DNA of 64,000 bases from Vibrio harveyi NBRC 15634 = ATCC 14126 = KCTC 12724 (lineage in GTDB: Bacteria; Pseudomonadota; Gammaproteobacteria; Enterobacterales; Vibrionaceae), in NCBI RefSeq assembly GCF_001591145.1, contig NZ_BCUF01000011.1, positions 1 to 64,000 on the forward strand. The letters are read 5' to 3'. Within the stretch, counting starts at the first letter, position 1. The number at the start of each line of letters is the position of its first letter. Both the position numbers and the translations under genes were made by a program. Positions 45,957 through 55,646 of this stretch are shown here, piece by piece. The notes beneath the pieces were generated by a model, which saw nothing but the letters and a program-made list of their open reading frames with translations, made no database searches and was not told the origin of the DNA.

Positions 45957-46856
45957 CTAGTGGTGTGTTTTCTCGATTAAGAAGTCGATAAGCACACGAA
46001 CCCGCTTAGCTTTTTGGGTGTTCTTGTGAAAGTAAACATATAAGCCAGAATAGGGCTGCCAATATTCTTCAAGCACAGGCACCAACTCTCCAGTGCGAAA
46101 GCCCTCTTGTACGATAGGCGTCACAATACGACCAATGCCTAACCCGTTGATGGCAGCGTCAACCATGAGATCGGTGTCGTTGACGATCAGCGCGCTTGGC
46201 ATGTCGATGGTGATGGCTTCCCCTTTGTTGTTCAACTTCAGCGGTGCGATTTGATTAGAAGAGATAAAGCGGTATTGAATCAACTTATGCTTTTTTAAGT
46301 CTTCTGGCGTATTGGGTAAGCCGAACTGCGCGACATAGCTTGGTGATGCAAATAACGCTTCTTTCACTGGGTGAGTGAGCTGACGTGCAATCATTCCTTC
46401 TTCCACTTTATCGCCAAAGCGGATACCCATATCGAACCCTTCACGAATGATATCGACAGTTTTATCGGAAACAGAAATTTCCAACTGGATATCGGGATAA
46501 CGTTGGCAAAACTCAATGTAGATAGGTTTGAGCAAAGATTGATAAACAAAGCGTGGCACCGTGATACGAACTTTGCCCGATGGCACTCGGCTCAAATCAC
46601 TTACACTCTCGACTGCGAGGTTAAGATCAGACATGGTAGTCAGTGTTCGATCGTATAAGCGTTGCCCTGCTTCTGTCAGCTCAATGCGACGAGTGGTGCG
46701 GGTAAATAATGGCAAGCCGAGTTGTTCTTCCAGCATTTTTAATGCCTGACTCACCGATGGTGGTGCGATTTCTAACTTACGTGCTGCGGCGGTGATGCTG
46801 CCTTCTTGTGCAATAGTATGGAACATCATTAATTGATTGTAGGTGGTGCCGTTCAT
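45957..46856 (-). CDS. LysR-family transcriptional regulator
   Basis: This 299-aa LysR protein has a winged helix at residues 5-63 (FHTIAQEGSITAAARKLEIAPPSVSQALKMLEEQLGLPLFTRTTRRIELTEAG, read across positions 12-63) and a periplasmic-binding-type effector domain after about 90. It belongs to the large CrgA/DsdC-like group with PSGKVRITVPRF. It diverges from the NQO-SnoaL gene with a T-N11-A box between them, so it most likely controls that gene. The effector is unknown. Confidence 0.9.
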   Translation of the reverse strand: MNGTTYNQLMMFHTIAQEGSITAAARKLEIAPPSVSQALKMLEEQLGLPLFTRTTRRIELTEAGQRLYDRTLTTMSDLNLAVESVSDLSRVPSGKVRITVPRFVYQSLLKPIYIEFCQRYPDIQLEISVSDKTVDIIREGFDMGIRFGDKVEEGMIARQLTHPVKEALFASPSYVAQFGLPNTPEDLKKHKLIQYRFISSNQIAPLKLNNKGEAITIDMPSALIVNDTDLMVDAAINGLGIGRIVTPIVQEGFRTGELVPVLEEYWQPYSGLYVYFHKNTQKAKRVRVLIDFLIEKTHH

Positions 46857-46882
46857 GTTTCATCCTAGTGTTGCGTTTATTG

Positions 46883-46897
46883 TTAGTTTCTACCTAA
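46883..46897. promoter_or_regulatory. Candidate LysR box
   Basis: TTAG-N7-CTAA fits the T-N11-A rule for LysR-type regulators. It lies between the divergent LysR gene and the NQO-SnoaL gene. Confidence 0.45.
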
Positions 46898-46987
46898 TAA
46901 TAATTTAAGTAAAGAGCATCTAAAACTAAAGGTTACTCCAGCGTATTCTCTCTCCATCGGTTAACGCTTCGAAACAGAGGAATCACG

Positions 46988-47950
46988 ATGAGCAAAGTAC
47001 TGGTAATTTCAGGTCACCCAAACCTAGATGAGTCATACACCAACACAGTTATCCTAGACGAGCTAAAAGCAGGGCTTAGTGATATTGAAGTTCGTCGTTT
47101 AGACACTCTGTATCCGAACTACCAAATTGATGTTGAGGCAGAGCAAACTGCGCTTATGAGTGCTGATGTGGTTGTGTTGCAATTCCCATTTTACTGGTAC
47201 TCAGCACCGGCGTTGTTGAAAAAGTGGGTAGATGATGTATTCAGTTTTAACTTCGCTTACGGTCCTGAAGGCGACAAGCTAAAAGGCAAAGACTTCATTC
47301 TGTCATTTACGATTGGTGGACCTGCAGAGTCTTACGATCCACTTGGTTACAACCACTTTACTATCGAGCAGTTTGTTTACCCATTCCAACAAACGGCTTA
47401 TTTGGCGGGTATGAACTATCGTAAGCCAGTTTATACCCATCGTATGGTGTACATTCCAAATGTGTATAACAAGTTGGAAGAAGTGCAAGCACGTGCAAAA
47501 GATCATGCGAGCCGCTTAGCTGCACAGATTGAAGAAATCACCGCTTCACCAGAGAGCCGTATGCAGACATTTGTTGCTGAGTGGTTCACCAAATTTGATG
47601 TTTTAGAAGAAGGGACGGAGTTCTTCACAGACAAGCTAGCGCAAGACGTGAAATGGTCGATGCCAGAAGGTGAATTTTTAGGTCATGATGGCTTTCGTGA
47701 TTGGTATGCGATTGCCCGTTCGACTTTTAAACCAAACTGTGACCACGACGTTCAGCAGATCGAAGTGAAACCTAATGGTGATCGTTTTCAAGTGGAACTG
47801 CGTATTCGATTAACAGCAGACAGTTATGATGATTCGATGATGAAAGGTGAAGCAGTCAACTTAAACGTTAATGAGACATGGCAAGTGTCGATTGATGAGA
47901 GTGGACGAGTCATCATTCATGAATACAGCGTTGTTCCAGTGGTGAGTTAA
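46988..47950 (+). CDS. NAD(P)H:quinone oxidoreductase fused to SnoaL-like domain
   Basis: This 320-aa protein has an N-terminal flavodoxin-like quinone reductase domain (about 1-190): VLVISGHPNLDESYTN for FMN/FAD phosphate, LQFPFYWYSAPALLKKWVDDVF, and SFTIGGPAESY. This is the MdaB/KefF/NQO1 type, which makes two-electron reductions of quinones. Residues of about 195-320 form a second domain with an NTF2/SnoaL-like pattern (FFTDKLAQDVKWSMPEGEFLGHDGFRDWYA, then several long strands ending in HEYSVVPVV). The fusion is unusual. It is divergent from a LysR gene and has a strong terminator. The substrate is unknown; a quinone or aromatic electrophile is inferred. Confidence 0.82.
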   Translation: MSKVLVISGHPNLDESYTNTVILDELKAGLSDIEVRRLDTLYPNYQIDVEAEQTALMSADVVVLQFPFYWYSAPALLKKWVDDVFSFNFAYGPEGDKLKGKDFILSFTIGGPAESYDPLGYNHFTIEQFVYPFQQTAYLAGMNYRKPVYTHRMVYIPNVYNKLEEVQARAKDHASRLAAQIEEITASPESRMQTFVAEWFTKFDVLEEGTEFFTDKLAQDVKWSMPEGEFLGHDGFRDWYAIARSTFKPNCDHDVQQIEVKPNGDRFQVELRIRLTADSYDDSMMKGEAVNLNVNETWQVSIDESGRVIIHEYSVVPVVS

Positions 47951-47979
47951 CGGCCCTTAGCTAGCAATTCATTGCTTTC

Positions 47980-48010
47980 GCCCTAAGCCCAGATGCTTAG
48001 GGCTTTTTTT
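47980..48010 (+). terminator. Rho-independent terminator
   Basis: GCCCTAAGC/GCTTAGGGC (47980-47988 with 47995-48003) followed by seven T closes the NQO-SnoaL gene. Confidence 0.9.
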
Positions 48011-48024
48011 ATTTGTTTAATATC

Positions 48025-48057
48025 TAAAAAACGAGCGCCATATTGACGCTCGTTTTC
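48025..48057 (-). terminator. Terminator of BCCT gene
   Basis: ACGAGCG/CGCTCGT (48031-48037 with 48047-48053) has an A-run on its left, read as a T-run on the minus strand. Confidence 0.85.
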
Positions 48058-48079
48058 TCTAGATTATGTGCAGCTTAAA

Positions 48080-49687
48080 TTAAGCAACAGATTGTTCCCG
48101 CGCGGTGTTCTGATAGGCAGGTAATTCCGATCTCAAGCCTTTGATCAAGCTGACACACATCAGCAATAGAACAAAAGTGAAAGGTAAACCTGTTGCCACC
48201 ACCCCGGATTGAAGCGCTTGCAAGGCCTCTTTACCACCAATCCACAGCATTACCGCAGCGATAGAGCCTTCGATACATGCCCAGAAAATGCGTTGTGGTA
48301 CCGGCGCATCAATTTTACCACCAGCAGTGATGCTATCGATAACCAGTGAACCAGAATCTGAAGAAGTGATAAAGAACACTAAAATCAGAACAATAGATAA
48401 TACCGAGATGACCGAGCTAAACGGCATTGCATCGTAAACGTGGAAAAGGGTTAGTGAGATATCTGTAAGACCATTCGCACCCAGCTCGCCGACTTTGTTG
48501 ACCACTTGATCAAGTGCGATACCGCCGAATACTGCCATCCAAATCAGTGTTACTGTGGTTGGAATAACGATAACAGCGAATAGGAATTCACGAACCGTAC
48601 GACCTTTCGAAACTCGAGCGATAAACATACCGACGAATGGTGACCAAGATACCCACCACGCCCAGTAGAAGACCGTCCAACCATGCATCCATTCGGTATC
48701 ATCTCGACCGTGAGGGTTACTCAGTGCGAAGATGTCTTTTGCGTATGCGACTGTGGTATCCCAGATCGACGTTGTTGCTACATCAAAGCTGATGAATAGC
48801 ACAAAAGCCAGTAGAGCGAATGCCACCGCCATGTTGATGTTACTCAGTAGCTTAACGCCACCGTCGATGCCTCGAACAACAGAAAGTACGGCAATAAAGG
48901 TTACGAATGCGATAACGATCATTTGCATGCCAATGCCGCCATCCAGACCAAATACATGGTTGATGCCGCTCGTTGCTTGCTGTGCACCCAGACCAAGCGA
49001 AGTCGCAAGACCAAACAGGGTTGAAAGTACCGCAAGAATATCAATGACGTGACCTAACCAGCCCCAAGCTCTATCACCAAATAGCGGGTAGAACGCAGAG
49101 CGTAATGAAAGTGGTAAGCCTTTGTTGAAGGCGAAGAAAGCTAGCGAAAGTGCCACGATGGCGTAAATTGCCCAACCGTGAATACCCCAGTGGAACATGG
49201 TTGCACCCATAGCCAGGGATTTCGCTTCCTCTGTGTAAGGCTCAACATTCAGGGGCGTGCCATACCAGTCAGTGAAATAAGCCGTTGGCTCAGAGACACT
49301 CCAAAACAAAAGACCGATACCCATACCTGCGGCAAAGAGCATTGATAACCAAGAAACGGTTGAGTGTTCTGCTTGTGCATCTTTACCACCAATGCGGATT
49401 TTACCTAGTGGTGACAGTAAGACTGCGATAGCAAATACGATGAAGAAGTTTGTTGACCACATGAAGAACACATCGAAGTCAGAAATGATGCTGTTCTTTA
49501 CGCCATTTAAGGCATCACGGGCTGTTGAAGGATCAACGATTAATAGAGAAGCAAGACAGAGAAGAACAAGACCAGCACTAATCCCAAATACTGGATTGTG
49601 GATATCAAATCCCCATTTTTGAACGTTATCTTGACCAACCTGATAGTCGGTAGTGTCGATACTATATTTTTTTAGTGCATTATCCAT
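48080..49687 (-). CDS. BCCT-family betaine/choline/carnitine transporter
   Basis: This 535-aa protein has twelve predicted membrane segments and the family core: GMGIGLLFWSVSEP (TM3 sodium/substrate region) and WTVFYWAWWVSWSPFVGMFIARVSKGRTVREF (TM8 signature with the Trp box), then FFITSSDSGS. These carriers take up glycine betaine, choline or DMSP with Na+ under osmotic stress, and several copies per genome are usual in marine vibrios. The soluble C-terminal tail is short, so osmosensing may differ from BetP. No clear ribosome site precedes the ATG, which may lie on a leader-poor message. The exact substrate is not assigned. Confidence 0.9.
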   Translation of the reverse strand: MDNALKKYSIDTTDYQVGQDNVQKWGFDIHNPVFGISAGLVLLCLASLLIVDPSTARDALNGVKNSIISDFDVFFMWSTNFFIVFAIAVLLSPLGKIRIGGKDAQAEHSTVSWLSMLFAAGMGIGLLFWSVSEPTAYFTDWYGTPLNVEPYTEEAKSLAMGATMFHWGIHGWAIYAIVALSLAFFAFNKGLPLSLRSAFYPLFGDRAWGWLGHVIDILAVLSTLFGLATSLGLGAQQATSGINHVFGLDGGIGMQMIVIAFVTFIAVLSVVRGIDGGVKLLSNINMAVAFALLAFVLFISFDVATTSIWDTTVAYAKDIFALSNPHGRDDTEWMHGWTVFYWAWWVSWSPFVGMFIARVSKGRTVREFLFAVIVIPTTVTLIWMAVFGGIALDQVVNKVGELGANGLTDISLTLFHVYDAMPFSSVISVLSIVLILVFFITSSDSGSLVIDSITAGGKIDAPVPQRIFWACIEGSIAAVMLWIGGKEALQALQSGVVATGLPFTFVLLLMCVSLIKGLRSELPAYQNTAREQSVA

Positions 49688-50144
49688 AAATACAACATGT
49701 ACGCTTTATTAAATGTGCCCTTCTTGAGCAAGAAAAACACTAAAACCGCCCTCCAATTGTTTTGAGTTCAAATTAAAAAGTGCGACGCAATCATAATGTT
49801 TTGTGTAAAACAATGCAAATTGATGGTTTATTTAAAGGCGTTAACTACGTTTTAATGTGATTTTTGGTTGAAAATGCAATGAGGTGTAATGTTTTGATGT
49901 GTAAATATTTGCTTTTTGTTGTAGAGGAAGGTTTGTTCAAAAGGGAGGGGCAAAGCACGTGAGTGGTAACAAATTCGCGTGATTCTCGATAGACACGTTT
50001 GGCTAACTTATAAGCACAAACTCCAACCGACTTCGCATTCTTTTCGACAAATATCGAGTAAACGTAACCAATCGTAACAGAGCTGCTGTAACTGAACAGC
50101 GTTTCCATATACTCGACTTAATTTGTAAGCCACAGAATGCTGCT
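49688..50144. other. Divergent promoter region, BCCT / carboxypeptidase
   Basis: These 457 bp hold no supported gene. The region is AT-rich and must carry both promoters. I see no strong hairpin or operator. Confidence 0.5.
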
Positions 50145-51314
50145 ATGAGAAAAAACACTTTAATCAATGCTACGTTAGCGACCACCTTGACCGCTGTTTC
50201 TGCGTTTAGTTTTGCTGCTCCTACCGTTGTTCCTAATGCCCCAGAGTTAAGCTCTCGAGGCTATGTTTTAATGGATTACCACACTGGCACTGTGCTGGTG
50301 GAACGTGATGCCGACAAACGCCTAAACCCGGCGAGTTTGACTAAGCTGATGACCGCTTATGTCGCGGGGCAAGAGGTGAAGTCAGGCAACATTAGCCTAG
50401 ACGATGAAGTGGTGATCAGCCGCAATGCGTGGGCGAAGAACTTCCCTGATTCTTCAAAAATGTTTATCGAAGTTGGTACCTCGGTTTCGCTTTCCGATCT
50501 TTACCGCGGTTTGATTGTGCAATCAGGTAACGACGCCAGTGTCGCGATTGCTGAGCACGTCGCCGGAAGTGAAGCAGGCTTTGTTGGTTTGATGAATAGC
50601 TGGGCGAACCAGCTTGGTTTATCGAACTCTGCCTTTACCAACCCACATGGTCTAGACAGTGACGGTTTGTACTCGACCCCGCGTGACATCGCAACGCTAG
50701 GTCGTGCCATCATCCGTGATCTTCCTGATATCTACCCGCTGTACAGTGAAACGTCGTTTACCTACAACGGCATTACTCAATACAACCGTAATGGTTTGCT
50801 GCGTGACCGTAGTATGAGCGTTGACGGTATGAAGACGGGTTACACCAGCGGTGCCGGTTACAGCCTTGCAACGTCTGCTACCAATGGCGACATGCGCTTA
50901 GTCGCGGTTGTTATGGGAGCAAAAAGCCCAAGTGTACGTGAATCAGAGAGCAAACAGCTTCTGAGTTACGGTTTCCGTTTCTTCGATACTGTTGTGCCAA
51001 CGCAAGCTGGTAAAGAAGTCGCAACAGCACGTGTTTGGATGGGTAACCAAGACGAACTTAAAGTTGGCGTTGAACGCGATATTTACCTAACGCTACCGAA
51101 AGGTGACGTGAACAAGTTGGAAGCAGAAGTGGAATACAACGGCGACCTAATGGCTCCGATTCAACAAGATCAAATTGTTGGCAAAGTCCTATATAAAGTG
51201 GATGGTGATGTAGTGAAAGAAGCGGATCTCGTCGCACTTGAGCCAGTAGAAGAAGGCGGTATCTTTAAGCGCCTAGTGGATTGGTTCAAGCGTTTGGTTG
51301 CAAGCTGGTTCTAA
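50145..51314 (+). CDS. D-alanyl-D-alanine carboxypeptidase, PBP5-like
   Basis: This 389-aa protein has a signal peptide (about 1-25). The penicillin-binding active site is complete: Ser64-Leu-Thr-Lys67, Ser127-Gly-Asn129 and Lys230-Thr-Gly232. A beta-rich C-terminal domain follows, ending in an amphipathic helix IFKRLVDWFKRLVASWF that anchors it to the outer face of the inner membrane. It trims the terminal D-Ala from peptidoglycan stem peptides. The main dacA of vibrios sits elsewhere with rare lipoprotein genes, so this is probably a second copy; hence no symbol. It is monocistronic with its own terminator. Confidence 0.92.
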   Translation: MRKNTLINATLATTLTAVSAFSFAAPTVVPNAPELSSRGYVLMDYHTGTVLVERDADKRLNPASLTKLMTAYVAGQEVKSGNISLDDEVVISRNAWAKNFPDSSKMFIEVGTSVSLSDLYRGLIVQSGNDASVAIAEHVAGSEAGFVGLMNSWANQLGLSNSAFTNPHGLDSDGLYSTPRDIATLGRAIIRDLPDIYPLYSETSFTYNGITQYNRNGLLRDRSMSVDGMKTGYTSGAGYSLATSATNGDMRLVAVVMGAKSPSVRESESKQLLSYGFRFFDTVVPTQAGKEVATARVWMGNQDELKVGVERDIYLTLPKGDVNKLEAEVEYNGDLMAPIQQDQIVGKVLYKVDGDVVKEADLVALEPVEEGGIFKRLVDWFKRLVASWF

Positions 51315-51340
51315 CCTTCTTTTTTCTCTGATTTTATTTG

Positions 51341-51373
51341 AAGCCGCATCTTAGTTTTAAGTTGCGGCTTTTT
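51341..51373 (+). terminator. Rho-independent terminator
   Basis: AAGCCGCA/TGCGGCTT (51341-51348 with 51363-51370), followed by TTT. The loop itself can pair further. Confidence 0.8.
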
Positions 51374-51601
51374 GTTTATTTAAAGCTCAGTTTTTTCTCC
51401 CAATGGTTTCCCACAACGCCAATACAAGGATGACAGGAAATCTTGCCATTAGAGCAACATTTATATGACCGTGACATTTATATAAAAATCGATTCTTATG
51501 CGCACTTGGGAATGTATCGGATTGATGTTATTGTTCGCTTATAAATCAGATGCTTCTAAAAAGAAAATTCTTAATACAATCGAGATGGAACGTAATACTT
51601 C

Positions 51602-53539
51602 GTGAGAAAAAGCTATGTTGTCACTTTGCTAGCGGCACTGCTTTGGGTAGTGGTCGCTTTTGCTTTACACGATTACTGGCGTAAGGATTCGCCAAGTGAA
51701 AATATTCAACAAATCATCAGCCAAGATCCTCAGGTTTTGCTTGCTAAATCAGCTCAAGGTGAGGCATTGCTGGATGTCAGTGCATTGGCGTACAGTGATC
51801 CGGAACGCGCACAACAAGCACTGGCTGCAATCGGCAACACCTTTTCGACTGAGCTTGAAAAATCCTACGCCTTGTATCAGCAATATCGTGTTGCTCGTGC
51901 GAACGATGAGCCACAACTGGCGGCAGAGTATCGTGGGCAGCTCCAGACCATCGCTCGTGAAACTGAACAACCTTGGCTTGATGCAGTACTTTTGGCAGAC
52001 AGTGCCATGCAGCACACCTTGCACGGGCGTAATGATGTTGGTTTGACTGAAATAAAACTTGCCATTGATATCGCCAAAAAAGAACAAATTAACTCTCTAT
52101 TGCCACGGTTCTACAATATCGCGGGGGCGCTAAATAATGCGACCAATCAATTAGTCGATGCCCAGCGCTATTTCCTTGATGCAATAGATATCGCCAATAA
52201 AGTGGGGCAAGAGGCCTACAAAGGGACAATCTATAACAACCTAGGGCTGCTTTATCTGCATATTGAAAGCTGGGATAGGGCGTTAGAGTTCATCCAAAAA
52301 GCGCAGCAGATTTATCTAAAGCGTCACGCTCAAGGGCATAAAGCGCGAGGGCTACAGATTCTGTATCTCAACGAAGCGCATGTTTATAACCGACAGGGTA
52401 ACGTTGAGCTCGCTCGTGCTGCTTATGAGAAATCTCAAGAGTTCTACAAGGCAACCTCAACGAACCTTCGCCATCATCTAATTCAGCTGAAAGGCAAAGC
52501 TGACATGCTGTTGCTGGAAAAGCAGTTTACTAAGGCGCTTGAAACTACACAGCAGTGCGTTATGTTGCCTTCTGCTGCTGACTTTCCAATTGAATATGGA
52601 CAGTGTTATTTGATTATGTCGAAGTCTCAATTGGCGCTCGGAGACTTAGATAAGGCGATGCAAAGTGCGGCATTGAGTGCGGCTGCGTTTCGTTCGATAG
52701 AGCATCAACGTTGGCTGATTCGAGTTGAAGAACAGAAGGCAAAGATATTCGAACAACTTGGCGAGTATGAGAACGCTTTGAATTCCTTTAAGCATTTTTC
52801 TGCTAACAGTAAGAAGCAGTTACTCGGCAAAGTGTATGATTTAGAACAGGCGTTTGCGACAGAGCACATCCAGCGTGAAAGAGACGTATTGGAAGTAGAA
52901 AAACGTTTGGCGGAATCGGAGCTGGATCAAGAGAAGCTGCGCTTTCAGATTGCGATTATCTGGATAGCGGTTTGTGCTGTCGTACTGGCGCTTACGGTGT
53001 CTAAAGTCTTAGCGACGCAGCGAAAAAACCAAGAGCTTCATCAGCTTTCTTTGCTTGACCCACTGACTCAATTGCATAACCGACGCTTTTACTATGATCA
53101 GATTGATCACCCTGCACAGTTAGATGCAAAAACAGAGTATCGCGTTGTGTTGTTTGATATTGATAACTTCAAAGACGTTAACGATATTCACGGACATGAG
53201 GCAGGCGACCGCGTTTTGGAAGGTTTTGCAGAACGATTGAGGCTTCATGTTCATGCCCAAGAGTTGTTGATTCGTTGGGGCGGTGAAGAGTTCTTGATGC
53301 TATTAAGAGCAACCGATGACCTAGCGAAACGTCTTGAAGAAATTCGTCAGCACATTGATGACGCGTTGTTCGAAACCGAAGAGGGAAGTTTGCACATCAC
53401 TACCTCAGTTGGGGTAAGTCATGGTGGGCAGATTGATACCTTCACGTACAACGACGAATATTTCCGCCGCGCAGATAAAAGCCTCTATGAAGCGAAGCAA
53501 AACGGTAAGAATCAGGTGGTATTTCCTGACGGACGATAA
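51602..53539 (+). CDS. TPR-GGDEF diguanylate cyclase
   Basis: This 645-aa protein starts at a GTG and has an N-terminal membrane segment (about 6-24). A helical region of about 50-430 carries TPR-like repeats (YNNLGLLYLHIESWDRALEFIQKAQQIY and similar), followed by a coiled coil, a second membrane segment (about 455-478) and a GGDEF domain (about 485-645). RWGGEEF near 558-564 keeps the catalytic motif. The inhibitory RxxD site five residues before it is missing (VHAQ instead). The TPR part would lie in the periplasm and sense a protein or peptide. It makes c-di-GMP from two GTP. Confidence 0.87.
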   Translation: MRKSYVVTLLAALLWVVVAFALHDYWRKDSPSENIQQIISQDPQVLLAKSAQGEALLDVSALAYSDPERAQQALAAIGNTFSTELEKSYALYQQYRVARANDEPQLAAEYRGQLQTIARETEQPWLDAVLLADSAMQHTLHGRNDVGLTEIKLAIDIAKKEQINSLLPRFYNIAGALNNATNQLVDAQRYFLDAIDIANKVGQEAYKGTIYNNLGLLYLHIESWDRALEFIQKAQQIYLKRHAQGHKARGLQILYLNEAHVYNRQGNVELARAAYEKSQEFYKATSTNLRHHLIQLKGKADMLLLEKQFTKALETTQQCVMLPSAADFPIEYGQCYLIMSKSQLALGDLDKAMQSAALSAAAFRSIEHQRWLIRVEEQKAKIFEQLGEYENALNSFKHFSANSKKQLLGKVYDLEQAFATEHIQRERDVLEVEKRLAESELDQEKLRFQIAIIWIAVCAVVLALTVSKVLATQRKNQELHQLSLLDPLTQLHNRRFYYDQIDHPAQLDAKTEYRVVLFDIDNFKDVNDIHGHEAGDRVLEGFAERLRLHVHAQELLIRWGGEEFLMLLRATDDLAKRLEEIRQHIDDALFETEEGSLHITTSVGVSHGGQIDTFTYNDEYFRRADKSLYEAKQNGKNQVVFPDGR

Positions 53540-53570
53540 AGAAGATTGGCAACATTGCTTGTAAACGAAT

Positions 53571-53602
53571 CGGCAGATTGAAGCGTTCAATCTGCCGTTT
53601 TT
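53571..53602 (+). terminator. Rho-independent terminator
   Basis: The perfect 12-bp stem CGGCAGATTGAA/TTCAATCTGCCG with a 3-base loop is followed by TTTTTG. Confidence 0.9.
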
Positions 53603-53693
53603 GTTTTGTGCTTCATTTTTCTGTCGTTGCGGTCGCCTACTCAGCGTAGAGCACTCTTAAAGAGAACCATTCAGAACAAAAACGGAGTTACGC

Positions 53694-54101
53694 GTGCGCA
53701 AGATTCTATCTTTGACCTTGGCTATGTCACTTACTGGCTGTGTTATGCCTCAGCATCAACCTGTAGAAACGGGGCAATGTGTGGGGGTAATGTCATCACA
53801 AGATGCTTACGGCTACCTCAACCCAAACCATTACACCATGCAAGTGTTGGCATTGAAGAAAGAAAAAGATGTCAAAGAGTACATTCGTTACATTGACCCG
53901 AAACATCCGGTATGGGTGAACTGGAAAAACAGCCGCGGCACTCGTTGGTACACAGTGACGGTGGGTGACTTCAAGACCAAGCAAGATGCCTACAGTGCAC
54001 TCTCTTCTTTACCAAGTCGAGTTAAGCAATCTTCTCCTTTCGTCATGACGTTTGCTGAAATGCAACGCAAGCAAGAAACCAGTGTAGTACGTATGCGCTA
54101 G
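53694..54101 (+). CDS. SPOR-domain lipoprotein
   Basis: The GTG at 53694 has GGAG six bases upstream and gives 135 aa. A lipobox LTGC is at residues 13-16. The C-terminal half fits the SPOR fold: YTMQVLALKKEKDVKEYIRY, HPVWVNWKNSRGTRWYTVTVGDFKTKQDAYSALSSLP. SPOR domains bind denuded peptidoglycan strands at division sites. It is likely an envelope or division-linked lipoprotein. A longer frame on the same strand (53606-53896) overlaps it and is not real. Confidence 0.82.
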   Translation: MRKILSLTLAMSLTGCVMPQHQPVETGQCVGVMSSQDAYGYLNPNHYTMQVLALKKEKDVKEYIRYIDPKHPVWVNWKNSRGTRWYTVTVGDFKTKQDAYSALSSLPSRVKQSSPFVMTFAEMQRKQETSVVRMR

Positions 54102-54299
54102 TGCTGTTCTTGTCATTCCAATAAACACTTTGTTGTTACACATCGAGCCTTTGCAATCGGTTGGAAAGGCTCAATTGAACCATCAGTCACCGATCTTCTC
54201 CAATGTACACGCAAGATCACGCTTCTAACGCGCTTTTGACTTTACTTGTTATCGGGTATTTTTTAGTCTTCGCATCCCACTTTTTCTGTTGGAGTCACC

Positions 54300-55004
54300 A
54301 TGAAGCAAGAAATGTACACCACCTACGCAAAGCAATACGATGTGGCAGCACAAGATAACCTGTACAACGCGCACTTTGAGCGTCCAAATACCTTTGAACT
54401 TATCGGTGATGTTACAGGTAAAAGGGTGCTGGATTTAGGCTGCGGTTCGGGTATTTACGCACAGCTTCTATTGGCGCGAGGCGCAAGCTCTGTGACTTGT
54501 ATTGATGCTGCGCAAGAGATGATTGATATCGTTAAGGGTAAGTTGGGTGATTCAGTTACAGCTTATGCGCAAAACTTGGCGTTAGGCTTACCAGAAGAGC
54601 GAGATGCGCAATATGATCTTGTTATTTGTCCGCTCATGGTTCATTACATCGAAGATCTTCGCCCTTTGTTTAATGATATCCAACGTGTGTTAACAGCAGG
54701 TGGTCAGTTCGTATTTTCGACTCATCATCCATTTGCGGATTTTGAGTGTTCTGCTTCAGGCAATTATTACGACAAAGAGCTTGTAGAAGATATGTGGAAC
54801 ACCGTTGGTGAGCCAGTTCCTGTGGCATTCTATCGTCGCTCTTTGCAAGACATTACCGATGCGATCAGTGGGGCTGGCATGGCGATGTTGGCGATCTCAG
54901 AAGGTAAGGTGAATGAGAAGATTCGTGAAATCTCAGAAGAACATTACCAACGCTTGGCGACATTCCCGAACTTCATCTTCATTAAATGTGTGGCGCTGAG
55001 CTAG
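54300..55004 (+). CDS. Class I SAM-dependent methyltransferase
   Basis: This 234-aa protein has the SAM motif I VLDLGCGSGIYAQLLLARGA near residue 42, motif II CIDAAQEMIDI, and post-I LVICPLMVHYIEDL. It belongs to the UbiE/BioC-like small-molecule group. The motif after 130 (FVFSTHHPFADFECSASGNYYDKELVEDMW) is typical of uncharacterised members. A good GGAG site precedes the ATG. The substrate is unknown. Confidence 0.85.
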   Translation: MKQEMYTTYAKQYDVAAQDNLYNAHFERPNTFELIGDVTGKRVLDLGCGSGIYAQLLLARGASSVTCIDAAQEMIDIVKGKLGDSVTAYAQNLALGLPEERDAQYDLVICPLMVHYIEDLRPLFNDIQRVLTAGGQFVFSTHHPFADFECSASGNYYDKELVEDMWNTVGEPVPVAFYRRSLQDITDAISGAGMAMLAISEGKVNEKIREISEEHYQRLATFPNFIFIKCVALS

Positions 55005-55030
55005 TAAAATCAGTGAGTTCAGATAGAAAA

Positions 55031-55058
55031 AACGGAAGCGCAGAGGCTTCCGTTTTGT
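55031..55058. terminator. Bidirectional terminator
   Basis: AACGGAAGC/GCTTCCGTT with A-run and T-run flanks lies between the methyltransferase and the convergent peroxiredoxin. Confidence 0.9.
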
Positions 55059-55074
55059 GATCTTAGCGCTGAGC

Positions 55075-55548
55075 TTAAAGTGCTGCGAGAATAGTTTCCG
55101 CTTTGCTTGCTTCAAATGTTTTTGGCTCTTCAACGTTTAATGCGGTGACCACACCATTGTCGATGATCATCGCGTAACGCTGTGAACGAACGCCACCAAA
55201 ACCGCCGGTGTCCATTTCTAGGCCCAGTGTTTTGGTAAAGCTTGCGTCGCCATCGCCTAGCATTAATAACTCAGACGCGTTTTGCGCTTCACCCCAAGCT
55301 TGCATCACGAATGCATCGTTAACAGAAACACAAGCAATCAGGTCCACACCTTTCGCTTTAAGTTGGTCAGCCAATACGACATAACCTGGCAAGTGCGCTT
55401 CTGAACACGTTGGCGTAAATGCTCCAGGAACCGCAAACAGAACCACTTTCTTATCCGCAAACAGTTCTGTCACTTGGTGGTTAACCATACCATCGGCAGT
55501 CAGTTCGCTTAGCGTTGCCGCTGGCAGTGCTTGACCTTGTTGAATCAT
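55075..55548 (-). CDS. Type II peroxiredoxin (Prx5 family)
   Basis: This 157-aa protein has the Prx5 active site PGAFTPTCSEAHLPG with peroxidatic Cys48. A further Cys73 (LIACVSVN) may or may not resolve it. The RSQRYAMIIDNGVV stretch is also typical. It reduces H2O2 and alkyl hydroperoxides using glutaredoxin and glutathione. Related proteins in some vibrios and Haemophilus carry a fused glutaredoxin; this one does not. A GGAAG site precedes the ATG. Confidence 0.93.
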   Translation of the reverse strand: MIQQGQALPAATLSELTADGMVNHQVTELFADKKVVLFAVPGAFTPTCSEAHLPGYVVLADQLKAKGVDLIACVSVNDAFVMQAWGEAQNASELLMLGDGDASFTKTLGLEMDTGGFGGVRSQRYAMIIDNGVVTALNVEEPKTFEASKAETILAAL

Positions 55549-55646
55549 GATTTTCTTCCTTTTGGGTAGCTTTATTTAGCCCACTCAGTCTAGCGCTAAA
55601 ACCACGGGCTAACCACGGAAGAAATGTAAGGTCTTAATTGGCATCA

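Noticed and set aside
53606..53896. 96-aa plus-strand frame overlapping the SPOR lipoprotein
   Set aside because: It overlaps the well-supported SPOR gene in another frame and has no motif or plausible start.
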